A stretch of 64,000 nucleotides of DNA from Actinobacillus porcinus (GCF_901764995.1 NZ_CABFKI010000012.1:1-64000); one strand, 5' to 3'. Counted from the first letter of the stretch, positions 28,949 to 36,786 are shown. Program-made: numbers and translations. Notes: a model not told the origin generated them from the letters alone.

Positions 28949-28979
28949 AAAGTGCGGTTAGTTTTGACCGCACTTTTTT
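28949..28979 (+). terminator. Inverted uptake-signal pair terminator of the binding protein
   Basis: AAAGTGCGGT (28949-28958) and ACCGCACTTT (28967-28976) with an 8-base loop and a T-run. Confidence 0.85.
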
Positions 28980-29001
28980 GTTGTTACACATCAATTGTCA
29001 C

Positions 29002-29073
29002 TGTAGGGGCGAAACATCTTTCGCCCCTTATTCTCACTATTGTTATCAGGGCGAAAAATATTTCGCCCCTACA
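29002..29073. repeat. Double hairpin repeat, GTAGGGGCGAAA type
   Basis: TGTAGGGGCGAAA (29002) faces TTTCGCCCCTACA (ending 29073). Each half also folds locally (GGGGCGAAA-catc-TTTCGCCCC and AGGGCGAAAAATATTTCGCCCT). It shares the TGTAGGG...CCCTACA ends with the repeats at 27828 and 38492 but has a different core. Non-coding, between the terminator at 28949 and gshF. Confidence 0.8.
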
Positions 29074-29185
29074 ATTGGACTACGGTTAGGTTATGGCTAC
29101 TCCTATCACATTATTGCCGTTTACTATCAAACAATGATAAAGTAAGGCTATTTTCAAACAGCAGCGTTTGATAAGGAAATTAAGC

Positions 29186-31462
29186 ATGAAATTACAACAT
29201 ATTATTAAAAATAACCGCCTTGGTTTATTGTTCCAACAAGGCACATTTGGCATTGAAAAAGAAAGCCAGCGCGTGCACCAAGATGGCTCTGTGGTCACCA
29301 CGGCACATCCAAAGGCATTTGGCAACCGTTCTTTTCATCCTTATATCCAAACGGATTTTGCAGAAAGCCAACTGGAATTAATTACCCCACCGAATAAAAC
29401 GCTTGAAGAGACTCTGCGTTGGTTGCAAACCATTCATGAAGTGGTGCTGCGCAGCTTGCCTGAAGATGAATATATTTTCCCCATGAGTATGCCGGCAGGC
29501 TTGCCGCCGGAAAAAGCCATTAAAGTGGCGCAATTAGATAACCCTGAAGACGTGGCTTACCGCGAGCATTTGGTGGAATCTTATGGCGCTTATAAGCAGA
29601 TGGTGAGCGGTATTCATTACAATTTCCAGTTTGATCCTGAATTTATCCAAGCCTTATTTAAAGCGCAAAATGAATATCAAAGTGCGGTGGAATTTCAGAA
29701 TGTTTTATATTTGAAATTAGCGAAAAATTTCCTGCGTTATCAATGGGTGCTGTTGTATTTGCTTGCGGCAACGCCAACGGTAGATGCTAATTATTTTAAA
29801 GACGGTTCGCCGTTAAAACCGAATCAATATGTGCGCAGTCTGCGTTCGAGCCAATATGGTTATGTCAATGCGCCTGAAATCAAAGTGTCTTTTGATAGCA
29901 TTCCGCAATATGTGGAAACCCTTGAACATTGGGTAAATTCAGGCAAATTAATCGCGGAAAAAGAATTTTATTCCAACGTGCGTTTACGTGGTGCGAAAAA
30001 AGCGCGCGAGTTTTTGAATACAGGCATTCAATATTTGGAATTCCGTTTATTCGATCTTAATCCTTTTGAACCGAACGGTATTGCTTTGGATGACGCAAAA
30101 TTTATCCATTATTTCATTATGTTAATGATTTGGATTGATGAAACTGCAGATCAAAATGCTGTTGAAGATGGCAAAGCACGTTTAGCGGAAGTAGCTTGGG
30201 AAGACCCGCGTCAAGAAACGCAATATGCGGTTGAAGGGGAAATGTTGCTTTCTGCAATGATTGACATGCTTGAAGCGATTGGTGCGGGCGAAAGTGCGGT
30301 AGAAATTGCAGAAGATAAATTAGCCATGTTTGCTGAACCGCAATTGACCCTTGGCGCGCGTGTGGTGGACGAAATTGAAAAAGCAGGCGGATACCAAGCG
30401 TTTGGCGCAAATTTAGCACGAGCTTACAAACAAAATGTCCTTGATACCTTCTATATGTTGACGGCGTTTAATAATATGGAATTATCTACTCAAGCCTTAA
30501 TGTTTGATGTGATTCAAAAAGGGTTGAAAATGGAGATTTTAGATGAAAACGATCAATTTCTACGTTTGCAATTCGGCGACCATATTGAATATGTGAAAAA
30601 CGGTAATATGACGAGCCACGACAGCTATATTTCGCCGTTGATTATGGAAAATAAAGTCGTGACTAAAAAAGTGTTGGCGGAAGCCGGATTTAATGTGCCG
30701 CAAAGCCGCGAATTTACTAGCCTTGAGCACGCGGTAGCGAATTACGCTTTATTTAAAGGCAAAGCTGTGGTGATTAAACCGAAATCCACTAACTTTGGTT
30801 TAGGCATTACCATTTTTCAACAAGGCGTCACTAACCGCGAAGATTTTGCTAAAGCCGTTGAAATCGCTTTCCGCGAAGATAAAGAAATTATGGTGGAAGA
30901 TTATCTTGTAGGCACGGAATACCGTTTCTTTGTGTTAGGCGATCAAACGTTAGCGGTGTTATTGCGCGTGCCAGCTAATGTTACCGGTGACGGAAAATCA
31001 ACGGTGGCGGAATTGGTGGCGGCGAAAAATGCCCATCCATTACGGGGTGACGGTAGCCGCACGCCATTGAAAAAAATTGCTTTAGGCGAAATCGAACAGC
31101 TACAACTGAAAGAACAAGGCTTAACCGTAGATAGCGTGCCTGCGGCAGGACAACTCGTGCAATTACGTGCCAACTCAAATATCAGCACAGGCGGCGACAG
31201 TATTGATATGACAGACGAAATGCACGACAGTTACAAACAACTCGCCGTTGGCATCACCAAAGCCATGGGGGCGGCAGTTTGTGGCGTGGATTTAATTATC
31301 CCCGATTTGAAAAAGCCAGCGGAAAACAGCCTGATCTCTTGGGGCGTTATCGAAGCCAACTTCAACCCAATGATGATGATGCATATTTTCCCTTATGCAG
31401 GAAAATCTCGTAGATTAACGTTGGATGTGGTTAAGATGTTGTTTCCTGAGTTGCCAGCTTGA
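29186..31462 (+). CDS. gshF: Bifunctional glutamate-cysteine ligase/glutathione synthetase
   Basis: Makes glutathione in one polypeptide. From ATG 29186 it is 758 residues; an in-frame TTG 18 bases earlier is unlikely. The N-terminal half is a GshA-type ligase (GTFGIEKESQRV near 20; FAESQLELITPPN), and the C-terminal part is an ATP-grasp domain (VVIKPKSTNFGLGITIF near 530, MVEDYLVGTEYRFFVLG) in place of GshB. GshF is established in Pasteurella and some Gram-positives. Two USS cores are inside. Confidence 0.95.
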   Translation: MKLQHIIKNNRLGLLFQQGTFGIEKESQRVHQDGSVVTTAHPKAFGNRSFHPYIQTDFAESQLELITPPNKTLEETLRWLQTIHEVVLRSLPEDEYIFPMSMPAGLPPEKAIKVAQLDNPEDVAYREHLVESYGAYKQMVSGIHYNFQFDPEFIQALFKAQNEYQSAVEFQNVLYLKLAKNFLRYQWVLLYLLAATPTVDANYFKDGSPLKPNQYVRSLRSSQYGYVNAPEIKVSFDSIPQYVETLEHWVNSGKLIAEKEFYSNVRLRGAKKAREFLNTGIQYLEFRLFDLNPFEPNGIALDDAKFIHYFIMLMIWIDETADQNAVEDGKARLAEVAWEDPRQETQYAVEGEMLLSAMIDMLEAIGAGESAVEIAEDKLAMFAEPQLTLGARVVDEIEKAGGYQAFGANLARAYKQNVLDTFYMLTAFNNMELSTQALMFDVIQKGLKMEILDENDQFLRLQFGDHIEYVKNGNMTSHDSYISPLIMENKVVTKKVLAEAGFNVPQSREFTSLEHAVANYALFKGKAVVIKPKSTNFGLGITIFQQGVTNREDFAKAVEIAFREDKEIMVEDYLVGTEYRFFVLGDQTLAVLLRVPANVTGDGKSTVAELVAAKNAHPLRGDGSRTPLKKIALGEIEQLQLKEQGLTVDSVPAAGQLVQLRANSNISTGGDSIDMTDEMHDSYKQLAVGITKAMGAAVCGVDLIIPDLKKPAENSLISWGVIEANFNPMMMMHIFPYAGKSRRLTLDVVKMLFPELPA

Positions 31463-31475
31463 TTGGAATTAAAAA

Positions 31476-31880
31476 ATGGAAAAACTTGATATTACACCAT
31501 TAAAAAATGCCGTTGTGCGCTTAGATGAAGGGCTTGTTCGCTATGAATTGGATATTTCAGATTTGCAAATCCGCGATGGTTTAATTCAACGTTTTGAATT
31601 CACTTATGAATTAAGTCATAAAATGCTGAAACGCTATTTGGAACAGACATCACCAAATCCAGCGGAGTTTGATGGTATGCCATTTCAGGATTTAATTCGT
31701 ACAGGAAATGAAAAAGGGCTTCTGCTTGGAAACTGGACGGATTGGAGACGTTATCGAGAAATGCGTAGCCGAACAAGCCATACTTATGATGAAGAAACCG
31801 CCATTCAAGTGGTTTCTGGTATTCCTCAATTTTTAGAAGAAGCCAAATATCTTGTTCAATCTTTGCAAAAACTTATTTAA
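31476..31880 (+). CDS. HEPN-domain toxin, HepT/HI0074 family
   Basis: A 134-residue all-helical protein of the nucleotidyltransferase substrate-binding (HI0074-like) family. The HEPN ribonuclease motif with its modification site, RX4HXY, is present at Arg97-His102-Tyr104 (RSRTSHTY). In studied HepT/MntA pairs the HEPN protein is an RNase toxin and its tyrosine is AMPylated by the partner. The partner starts two bases downstream. Toxicity here is inferred from motif and pairing. Confidence 0.85.
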   Translation: MEKLDITPLKNAVVRLDEGLVRYELDISDLQIRDGLIQRFEFTYELSHKMLKRYLEQTSPNPAEFDGMPFQDLIRTGNEKGLLLGNWTDWRRYREMRSRTSHTYDEETAIQVVSGIPQFLEEAKYLVQSLQKLI

Positions 31881-31882
31881 AA

Positions 31883-32188
31883 ATGACCGCACTTTTAGTT
31901 ACAGATAATGAATTAGCCATTGTGCGAGAGATTTTACAGAAATATGTCCCTACTTACGAAGTTTGGGCATTTGGTTCACGTGTGAATGGCAATGTTAAAC
32001 CTTATTCCGATTTAGATTTGGCAGTAATCACAGCTGAGCCACTTGATTTACAAACTCACGCTGATTTAGTTGATGCCTTTTCTGAATCAGACTTACCTTG
32101 GAAAGTGGATATCGTGGATTGGGCAACAACCAGCGACAATTTCCGCCAAATTATTTTACAAAAATACTTAGTTATTCAGGCAAACTGA
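31883..32188 (+). CDS. Minimal nucleotidyltransferase antitoxin, MntA/HI0073 family
   Basis: A 101-residue pol-beta-fold nucleotidyltransferase with the complete GSX10DXD active site (Gly31-Ser32 ... Asp43-Leu-Asp45 in GSRVNGNVKPYSDLDLAV). Partner of the upstream HEPN protein; in MntA/HepT systems it neutralises the toxin by AMPylation. Its first codons (MTALL) contain a USS core (31886). The pair lies between gshF and phoH with no visible terminators, so it is co-transcribed with at least one neighbour. Confidence 0.88.
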   Translation: MTALLVTDNELAIVREILQKYVPTYEVWAFGSRVNGNVKPYSDLDLAVITAEPLDLQTHADLVDAFSESDLPWKVDIVDWATTSDNFRQIILQKYLVIQAN

Positions 32189-32193
32189 TATTT

Positions 32194-33282
32194 ATGAACA
32201 ACGATTTTTCTCAACATTTTACCTTAGAACCTGGTGATAATCAGCGTTTACAATCCCTTTGTGGTGCGTTTGATGATCATTTAAAACTGATTGAAAAAGA
32301 GTTTAACTTATTGATTTCTCGCCGTAATTTTGATTTTACAGTGGGAACGAATGATGAGAAACCAAAACCGCACCACGAAAAATTAATTAAAAGTGCGGTG
32401 AAATTAATTCAAGATTTGTATGTGGAAACGGCACCGATTAAGGGGAAAATCAAAGAGTTAGATTTAGAAGATGTGCATCTTGCTATTCAAGAAAGCCGCA
32501 TGTTGGCGCAAGTAGAAGCAGACGAACCTGCTGAAAGCAAAGTTTACACCACAACCATAAAAACCAAACGCGGTTTGATTAAGCCACGTGGGAAAAATCA
32601 AATTGAATACTTACATAATATTTTGACCCACGATATTAGTTTTGGCATTGGCCCGGCGGGAACAGGGAAAACCTTTTTAGCGGTGGCTGCGGCGGTGGAA
32701 GCCCTTGAACGGCAAGAAATCCGCCGTATTTTGTTGACGCGCCCTGCCGTAGAAGCAGGGGAAAAACTCGGGTTTCTGCCCGGGGATCTTGGTTCTAAAA
32801 TCGAACCTTATTTACGCCCTTTATACGATGCCTTGTACGAAATGTTAGGCTTTGAGCGCGTAGAAAAACTGATGGAACGTAATGTGATTGAAATTGCGCC
32901 ACTAGCTTATATGCGCGGTCGAACGCTCAATGACAGTTTTATTATTTTAGACGAAAGCCAAAATACCACGGTGGAACAAATGAAAATGTTCCTAACCCGA
33001 ATTGGCTTTAATTCCAAAGCGGTGATTACAGGGGATGTCACCCAAGTGGATTTGCCGCGTAGCCAAAAATCAGGCTTAAAACACGCTATGGAAGTGTTAT
33101 CGGATGTCAAAGAATTGAGTTTTAATTACTTCGACAGCCAAGATATTGTGCGTCATCCTGTGGTCGCCAAAGTCGTCCAAGCCTATGAAAAATGGGAAGC
33201 GGAAGACGAAATACGCAAACAAAAATTAGCAGAACAGAAGCGGTTAGAAAAAGAAGAAAAAGCCTTAAACGCACCTGAGTAA
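32194..33282 (+). CDS. ybeZ: PhoH-like ATPase (YbeZ)
   Basis: A 362-residue cytosolic P-loop ATPase; E. coli YbeZ works with YbeY in rRNA/ribosome quality control. ATG 32194 is preferred to an extension inside the MNT gene. Walker A GPAGTGKTF (about 152-160), the LTRPAVEAGEKLGFLPGDL block, Walker B FIILDESQN and a charged C-terminal tail are visible. In E. coli ybeY follows directly; here it lies 4.1 kb further on, past accessory genes. Confidence 0.93.
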   Translation: MNNDFSQHFTLEPGDNQRLQSLCGAFDDHLKLIEKEFNLLISRRNFDFTVGTNDEKPKPHHEKLIKSAVKLIQDLYVETAPIKGKIKELDLEDVHLAIQESRMLAQVEADEPAESKVYTTTIKTKRGLIKPRGKNQIEYLHNILTHDISFGIGPAGTGKTFLAVAAAVEALERQEIRRILLTRPAVEAGEKLGFLPGDLGSKIEPYLRPLYDALYEMLGFERVEKLMERNVIEIAPLAYMRGRTLNDSFIILDESQNTTVEQMKMFLTRIGFNSKAVITGDVTQVDLPRSQKSGLKHAMEVLSDVKELSFNYFDSQDIVRHPVVAKVVQAYEKWEAEDEIRKQKLAEQKRLEKEEKALNAPE

Positions 33283-33287
33283 CGATA

Positions 33288-33323
33288 ATGAGCCGAATAA
33301 CTGAATTATTCGGCTCATTTTTG
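33288..33323 (+). terminator. Terminator of ybeZ; first of twin palindromes flanking fic
   Basis: ATGAGCCGAATAA and TTATTCGGCTCAT form a perfect 13-base stem with loop CTGAA and a TTTTT tail. An almost identical palindrome lies at 34534. Confidence 0.85.
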
Positions 33324-33325
33324 TT

Positions 33326-33354
33326 TTGAATTTGAGCTGAATATTTTTTATAAT
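33326..33354 (+). promoter_or_regulatory. Predicted promoter of fic
   Basis: TTGAAT (33326-33331), 17 bases, then a perfect TATAAT (33349-33354). The leader to ATG 33388 is about 27 bases. A partial third copy of the flanking palindrome arm (AATCGGCTCAT) overlaps the start point. Confidence 0.6.
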
Positions 33355-33387
33355 CGGCTCATTATAGGGGAACAAAGGTGAGTGAAT

Positions 33388-34512
33388 ATGCAATTTGAGC
33401 ATGGTTTATGGATTTGGCAACAAGAAAATTGGACAGATTTTCGTTGGAATGAACAACAAATTTCTCCGAAATTACGTCAATGTTGGAAATTACTCGGAGA
33501 GTTATTCGGCTCAACGTGTGGGCAGCTGCTTGATCCCCAATCCAGTTTAAATGTATTATTAGAAAATATCTTGAGTTCATCTGCCATTGAAGGGGAAAGT
33601 TTAAATGCTTTTTCCCTACGTTCTTCTCTTGCCAAACGTTTAGGTGTGACCCTTGAAAATCCTTATCCCACCACAGATCGCAGCGAAGGCGTTAGCGATA
33701 TCATGTTAGATGCCTTAGAAAATTGGCAACAGGAATTGACCTTAGCGCGTTTGTTGCAATGGCATCAGTGGCTATTTCCCGAAAAATCGGTTTTAGGGCG
33801 AATTTCGGTTGGGCAGTTGCGTGGTGATGAACCTATGCAAGTGGTGTCAGGTCGTTTAGATCGTCCTAGAGTGCATTTTGAAGCACCGCCACGTTCTGAT
33901 TTGGAACAAGAACTCACCCATTTTTTAACTTGGTTTAACCAAAGTCGTTATCAAACTCACCTGGATCCTTTGCTACGTGCCGGTATTTGCCATTTGTGGC
34001 TATTGACCTTACATCCTTTTGATGACGGCAATGGGCGAATTACAAGGGCATTAACGGATCTGGCTTTGGCGCAAGCGGATCAACAAACGGTGCGCTTATA
34101 CGCCATTTCTACGGTGATTTTGCAAAAACGCAATGCCTATTATGAGGTTTTGGAGCAAACCCAAAAAGGCATATCAGATATCACGGCTTGGTTAGATTGG
34201 TTTTTAGATGTGCTACAACAAGCTTTGCAACAAAACCTCACCAAAATTCACCGCACTTTAGCCAAAAGTCGTTTTTGGCAAATTCATGCACAAGATGAAT
34301 TATTGGACGCACAAAAGAAAGTGCTAAATCGACTGCTAGACGGCGGCGAAATGGGCTTTGAAAATGGCATTAACGCCAGCCAATATCAAAAAGTCGCTAA
34401 GGTCAGTAAAGCCACCGCAACAAGACATTTAACTGAATTAGTGGAAAAAGGCTTACTACAAAAAACAGCGGCAGGTGGACGAAGTACGAGATATGTGGTG
34501 TGTTTGAGTTGA
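33388..34512 (+). CDS. Fic-domain AMP-transferase with DUF4172-like N-terminus
   Basis: A 374-residue Fic protein from ATG 33388 (SD AAAGG at 33374-33378; GTG 33382 is closer than optimal). The active-site loop HPFDDGNGR (His209) is intact, and an N-terminal inhibitory motif of the [S/T]xxxE[G/N] type is present (Ser64...Glu68-Gly69), so activity should be self-restrained (class II). The C-terminus is a winged helix (ATATRHLTELVEKGLLQKTA). Target unknown; such proteins AMPylate host or bacterial enzymes. Confidence 0.88.
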   Translation: MQFEHGLWIWQQENWTDFRWNEQQISPKLRQCWKLLGELFGSTCGQLLDPQSSLNVLLENILSSSAIEGESLNAFSLRSSLAKRLGVTLENPYPTTDRSEGVSDIMLDALENWQQELTLARLLQWHQWLFPEKSVLGRISVGQLRGDEPMQVVSGRLDRPRVHFEAPPRSDLEQELTHFLTWFNQSRYQTHLDPLLRAGICHLWLLTLHPFDDGNGRITRALTDLALAQADQQTVRLYAISTVILQKRNAYYEVLEQTQKGISDITAWLDWFLDVLQQALQQNLTKIHRTLAKSRFWQIHAQDELLDAQKKVLNRLLDGGEMGFENGINASQYQKVAKVSKATATRHLTELVEKGLLQKTAAGGRSTRYVVCLS

Positions 34513-34533
34513 TTTGCCCATAGTGAATAGTGA

Positions 34534-34564
34534 ATGAGCCGAATAATTGAATTATTCGGCTCGT
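34534..34564. terminator. Palindrome between fic and the minus-strand block
   Basis: ATGAGCCGAATAA and TTATTCGGCTCGT form a stem with one mismatch. It can end both fic and the convergent minus-strand genes, and nearly duplicates the palindrome at 33288. Confidence 0.7.
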
Positions 34565-34594
34565 TATAGTCATCAGTTTACTTGCAATGCTAAA

Positions 34595-34894
34595 TTACTC
34601 AACAACATCTGCTAAATAATCAAAAGGAAGATGGATGATATTTGATATTTCAGTGTTAGCCGACAGTCCTGAATTTGGCGTTATATTGTCATCTTTGATA
34701 TGATGTTGATCATATCTTTTTGAAAAATCAAATGTTACAAGCTGTTTTTCTTTATCGACTTCTAATATTTCAACTGTAGAGCTGTCAGAAAATTGCCATA
34801 CATTGTTATTTGAATGGTATATCTTAGCTTTATAGCCTTGTCTGATTGAGCTTAAATCCCAGTTTACTTTTCTAGGTTTATTAAAATATGTCAT
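34595..34894 (-). CDS. Hypothetical protein, 99 residues
   Basis: A soluble protein with no signal or membrane segment. It is preceded on its strand by AAGGA at a good distance, and codon usage looks coding. It has a basic start (FNKPRKVNWDL), an SH3-like run of short beta-type segments (VEILEVDKEKQLVTFDF) and an acidic end. Last gene of a four-gene minus-strand set starting at 36254; no family recognised. Confidence 0.6.
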   Translation of the reverse strand: MTYFNKPRKVNWDLSSIRQGYKAKIYHSNNNVWQFSDSSTVEILEVDKEKQLVTFDFSKRYDQHHIKDDNITPNSGLSANTEISNIIHLPFDYLADVVE

Positions 34895-34906
34895 AAATTT
34901 TCCTTT

Positions 34907-35140
34907 TTAGTTTTGTCTCCATTGTTGGGTTTCGGGATCAAATTCAATTGATATTGGACAAAATCCTTGTATTACAATAGCAAACTCAAATCCCATCATA
35001 GTTTTATAGTAGCAACGTGTATAGCGGAAATCTCCAGTTTCTGATTGTCCTGTATTGGAAGCATATTCCCAATCAGCCGAAACTAGACCAGACGTTCCCA
35101 ATCCAACCGCTAGGAATATTAATTTTCCTAATTTACACAT
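34907..35140 (-). CDS. Small secreted hypothetical protein
   Basis: A 77-residue protein with a typical signal peptide (MCKLGKLIFLAVGLG...VSA, cleavage about 22) giving a mature product of about 55 residues with two cysteines (RCYYK and GFCPI) that could form a disulfide in the periplasm. Strong ribosome site AGGAG on its strand. Twelve bases ahead of the 99-residue gene. Function unknown. Confidence 0.62.
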   Translation of the reverse strand: MCKLGKLIFLAVGLGTSGLVSADWEYASNTGQSETGDFRYTRCYYKTMMGFEFAIVIQGFCPISIEFDPETQQWRQN

Positions 35141-35198
35141 AATGTTCTCCTAGTTATCTAATATGTAGTACAACTAACCACCAGCATAGTTTGAAATT

Positions 35199-35624
35199 CT
35201 AGTCTTCGATATTCTCGAATTTATCGATAAAAAGCCCCGCACAAATGCATATATATATCCCTATAAATTTTAGTATATCCCAAAAACCAAAACTTATATC
35301 TTGATTGAAAATCCAGATTAATAAACCACTCAAAAGAAACAACAAGATAGTTTTTGCAATATTAAGTACTATTTTTGTATGACTTGGAGCTAAGTAAATA
35401 ATTGGAAGTACAAAACTTGCACCAAAGATAAAAGCCTGTATACAGTTAAACAAATAGTCACTAAAACTGGTTGCTTCATAACCAAATCGATCCGCAGACA
35501 TCGTAAAATATTGTTGGTATATTATTGATAAGATAAATGAGAGCAATGGGCATAGAATACAGGCAATAGGAAGCAGTAACCAACGAATAATCGGAGACCA
35601 TGACGTTAATAATTTTTTAGGCAT
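35199..35624 (-). CDS. Hypothetical four-helix membrane protein
   Basis: A 141-residue inner-membrane protein with hydrophobic segments at about 13-35, 58-80, 85-107 and 112-133 and a positive start (MPKKLL). Ribosome site AGGAG. The sequence is AT-rich compared with neighbours and has no uptake signal. Function unknown; by position it may accompany the lipoprotein and small secreted protein. Confidence 0.62.
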   Translation of the reverse strand: MPKKLLTSWSPIIRWLLLPIACILCPLLSFILSIIYQQYFTMSADRFGYEATSFSDYLFNCIQAFIFGASFVLPIIYLAPSHTKIVLNIAKTILLFLLSGLLIWIFNQDISFGFWDILKFIGIYICICAGLFIDKFENIED

Positions 35625-35672
35625 TTGATTTTCTCCTAAGATTTACTTGTTTATTTTTCTTAATTTACATAT

Positions 35673-36254
35673 TTAATAAGAAGTACAACTGAAACCACCG
35701 CTGTAATTAGGATTGCAGTTTGTTTGTCTGAATATCGGTCCTTGCTGTTGCATCTGAATTTGAGCTGGTGTTTTACCTAATCCTTGTCCGATATGTCTTG
35801 TCATTGTATTCCAACGTGCCTGTTCAAACGCTGCTTGTTGTCGAGCGGCTGCTTCCTGTGCTTGGCGAGTTTCCATTTCATCACGTTTAGCAAGTTGTAC
35901 GGCTTGGGCGAAGGTAATATTTCCTCGTTTAACTAATTCAAAACGTTTGTAAGCCTTCATAAAACTATTTTCAAAAGGATAATTTCTAATATCTTGTTTA
36001 GCTTCAATGATGGCATCTCGCATCAATAACTGACCAAGATTAATTAATTTTTTCTCTTCTGCAGTAGCATAAGTGTTAGTTGTATATAGTTCTTCGCTTG
36101 CTTTTAATAGTGTTTCACTTATCTTCCCATCATACATTCGGTCTTGTTCTTCTAGAGCTTGACGATATTTATCATAAATGGGTTGCCAATGTGGTTGATT
36201 TGAGCAAGCTGTCAAAAATAAGCTTATAACAAATAAAGAAAGCATTTTTTTCAT
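35673..36254 (-). CDS. Hypothetical lipoprotein
   Basis: A 193-residue lipoprotein with a clear lipobox (LFLTACSNQ, lipid-modified Cys near 17; Ser at +2 favours the outer membrane). The mature part is helical and rich in Q, A, R and E (RQAQEAAARQQAAFEQA, about 130-150) and ends with a Cys-containing GGFSCTSY tail. First gene of the minus-strand set, read away from the XRE regulator. Ribosome site AAGGA. No family recognised. Confidence 0.68.
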   Translation of the reverse strand: MKKMLSLFVISLFLTACSNQPHWQPIYDKYRQALEEQDRMYDGKISETLLKASEELYTTNTYATAEEKKLINLGQLLMRDAIIEAKQDIRNYPFENSFMKAYKRFELVKRGNITFAQAVQLAKRDEMETRQAQEAAARQQAAFEQARWNTMTRHIGQGLGKTPAQIQMQQQGPIFRQTNCNPNYSGGFSCTSY

Positions 36255-36360
36255 AAAGTATTCCTTAGATGTAATGGTTAAAATATGCGACTAAAGTAAT
36301 GTAATTTAAATTATATGCCTAGTAAGTTATTCAGTCAACGCATAAGATCAAAAAGAATAT

Positions 36361-36387
36361 GCCTTTAATGATAAGTAATTTAAAGGC
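36361..36387. promoter_or_regulatory. Operator-like inverted repeat overlapping the XRE ribosome site
   Basis: GCCTTTAA (36361-36368) and TTAAAGGC (36380-36387) are perfect 8-base arms 11 bases apart. The right arm contains the AAAGG ribosome site of the regulator starting at 36393, so it could be an autoregulatory operator or an RNA hairpin hiding the start. Confidence 0.5.
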
Positions 36388-36392
36388 AAAAT

Positions 36393-36728
36393 ATGGCGCA
36401 ACCATTGGCAAGTGAAATTGATCGTCTTGTAGGACAGCGAATTCAAAAGAGACGCAGAGAATTAGGTTTTACTGCAGAAAGGCTATCAGAATATGTGAAT
36501 TTAACTCAACCTCAATTATCCCGCTACGAACGCGGTACAAACAAAATCAATGTGGCACATTTAGTGGCGATTGCCACTTTTCTGAAAACGCCGATTAGTT
36601 ATTTTTTTGCGGATTGTATGGATGACTTTGAATGGAATGGTGATGAAGTTGATCAAGTTTGGGCAAGTTTAACCCCATCGCAGAAAAGCCATTTTGTAGC
36701 ATTTTTAAAGGAACTTCAGAAAAACTAG
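36393..36728 (+). CDS. XRE-family transcriptional regulator
   Basis: A 111-residue protein with an HTH_3 domain at about 13-67 (RIQKRRRELGFTAERLSEYV, then NLTQPQLSRYERGTNKINV), similar to phage repressors, plus an acidic C-terminal segment. It is transcribed away from the lipoprotein gene at 36254 with a 138-base AT-rich control region, so it probably controls itself and that block. Confidence 0.8.
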   Translation: MAQPLASEIDRLVGQRIQKRRRELGFTAERLSEYVNLTQPQLSRYERGTNKINVAHLVAIATFLKTPISYFFADCMDDFEWNGDEVDQVWASLTPSQKSHFVAFLKELQKN

Positions 36729-36786
36729 TCAGAGTGAAAAACTGTGGTAATATCAACCGCACTTGAGATAGAAAAGAGTGAGTAAC

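Noticed and set aside
35199..35624. Holin or other phage lysis protein
   Set aside because: Four membrane segments and no adjacent lysozyme or phage structural genes; a phage role has no support beyond the XRE regulator nearby.
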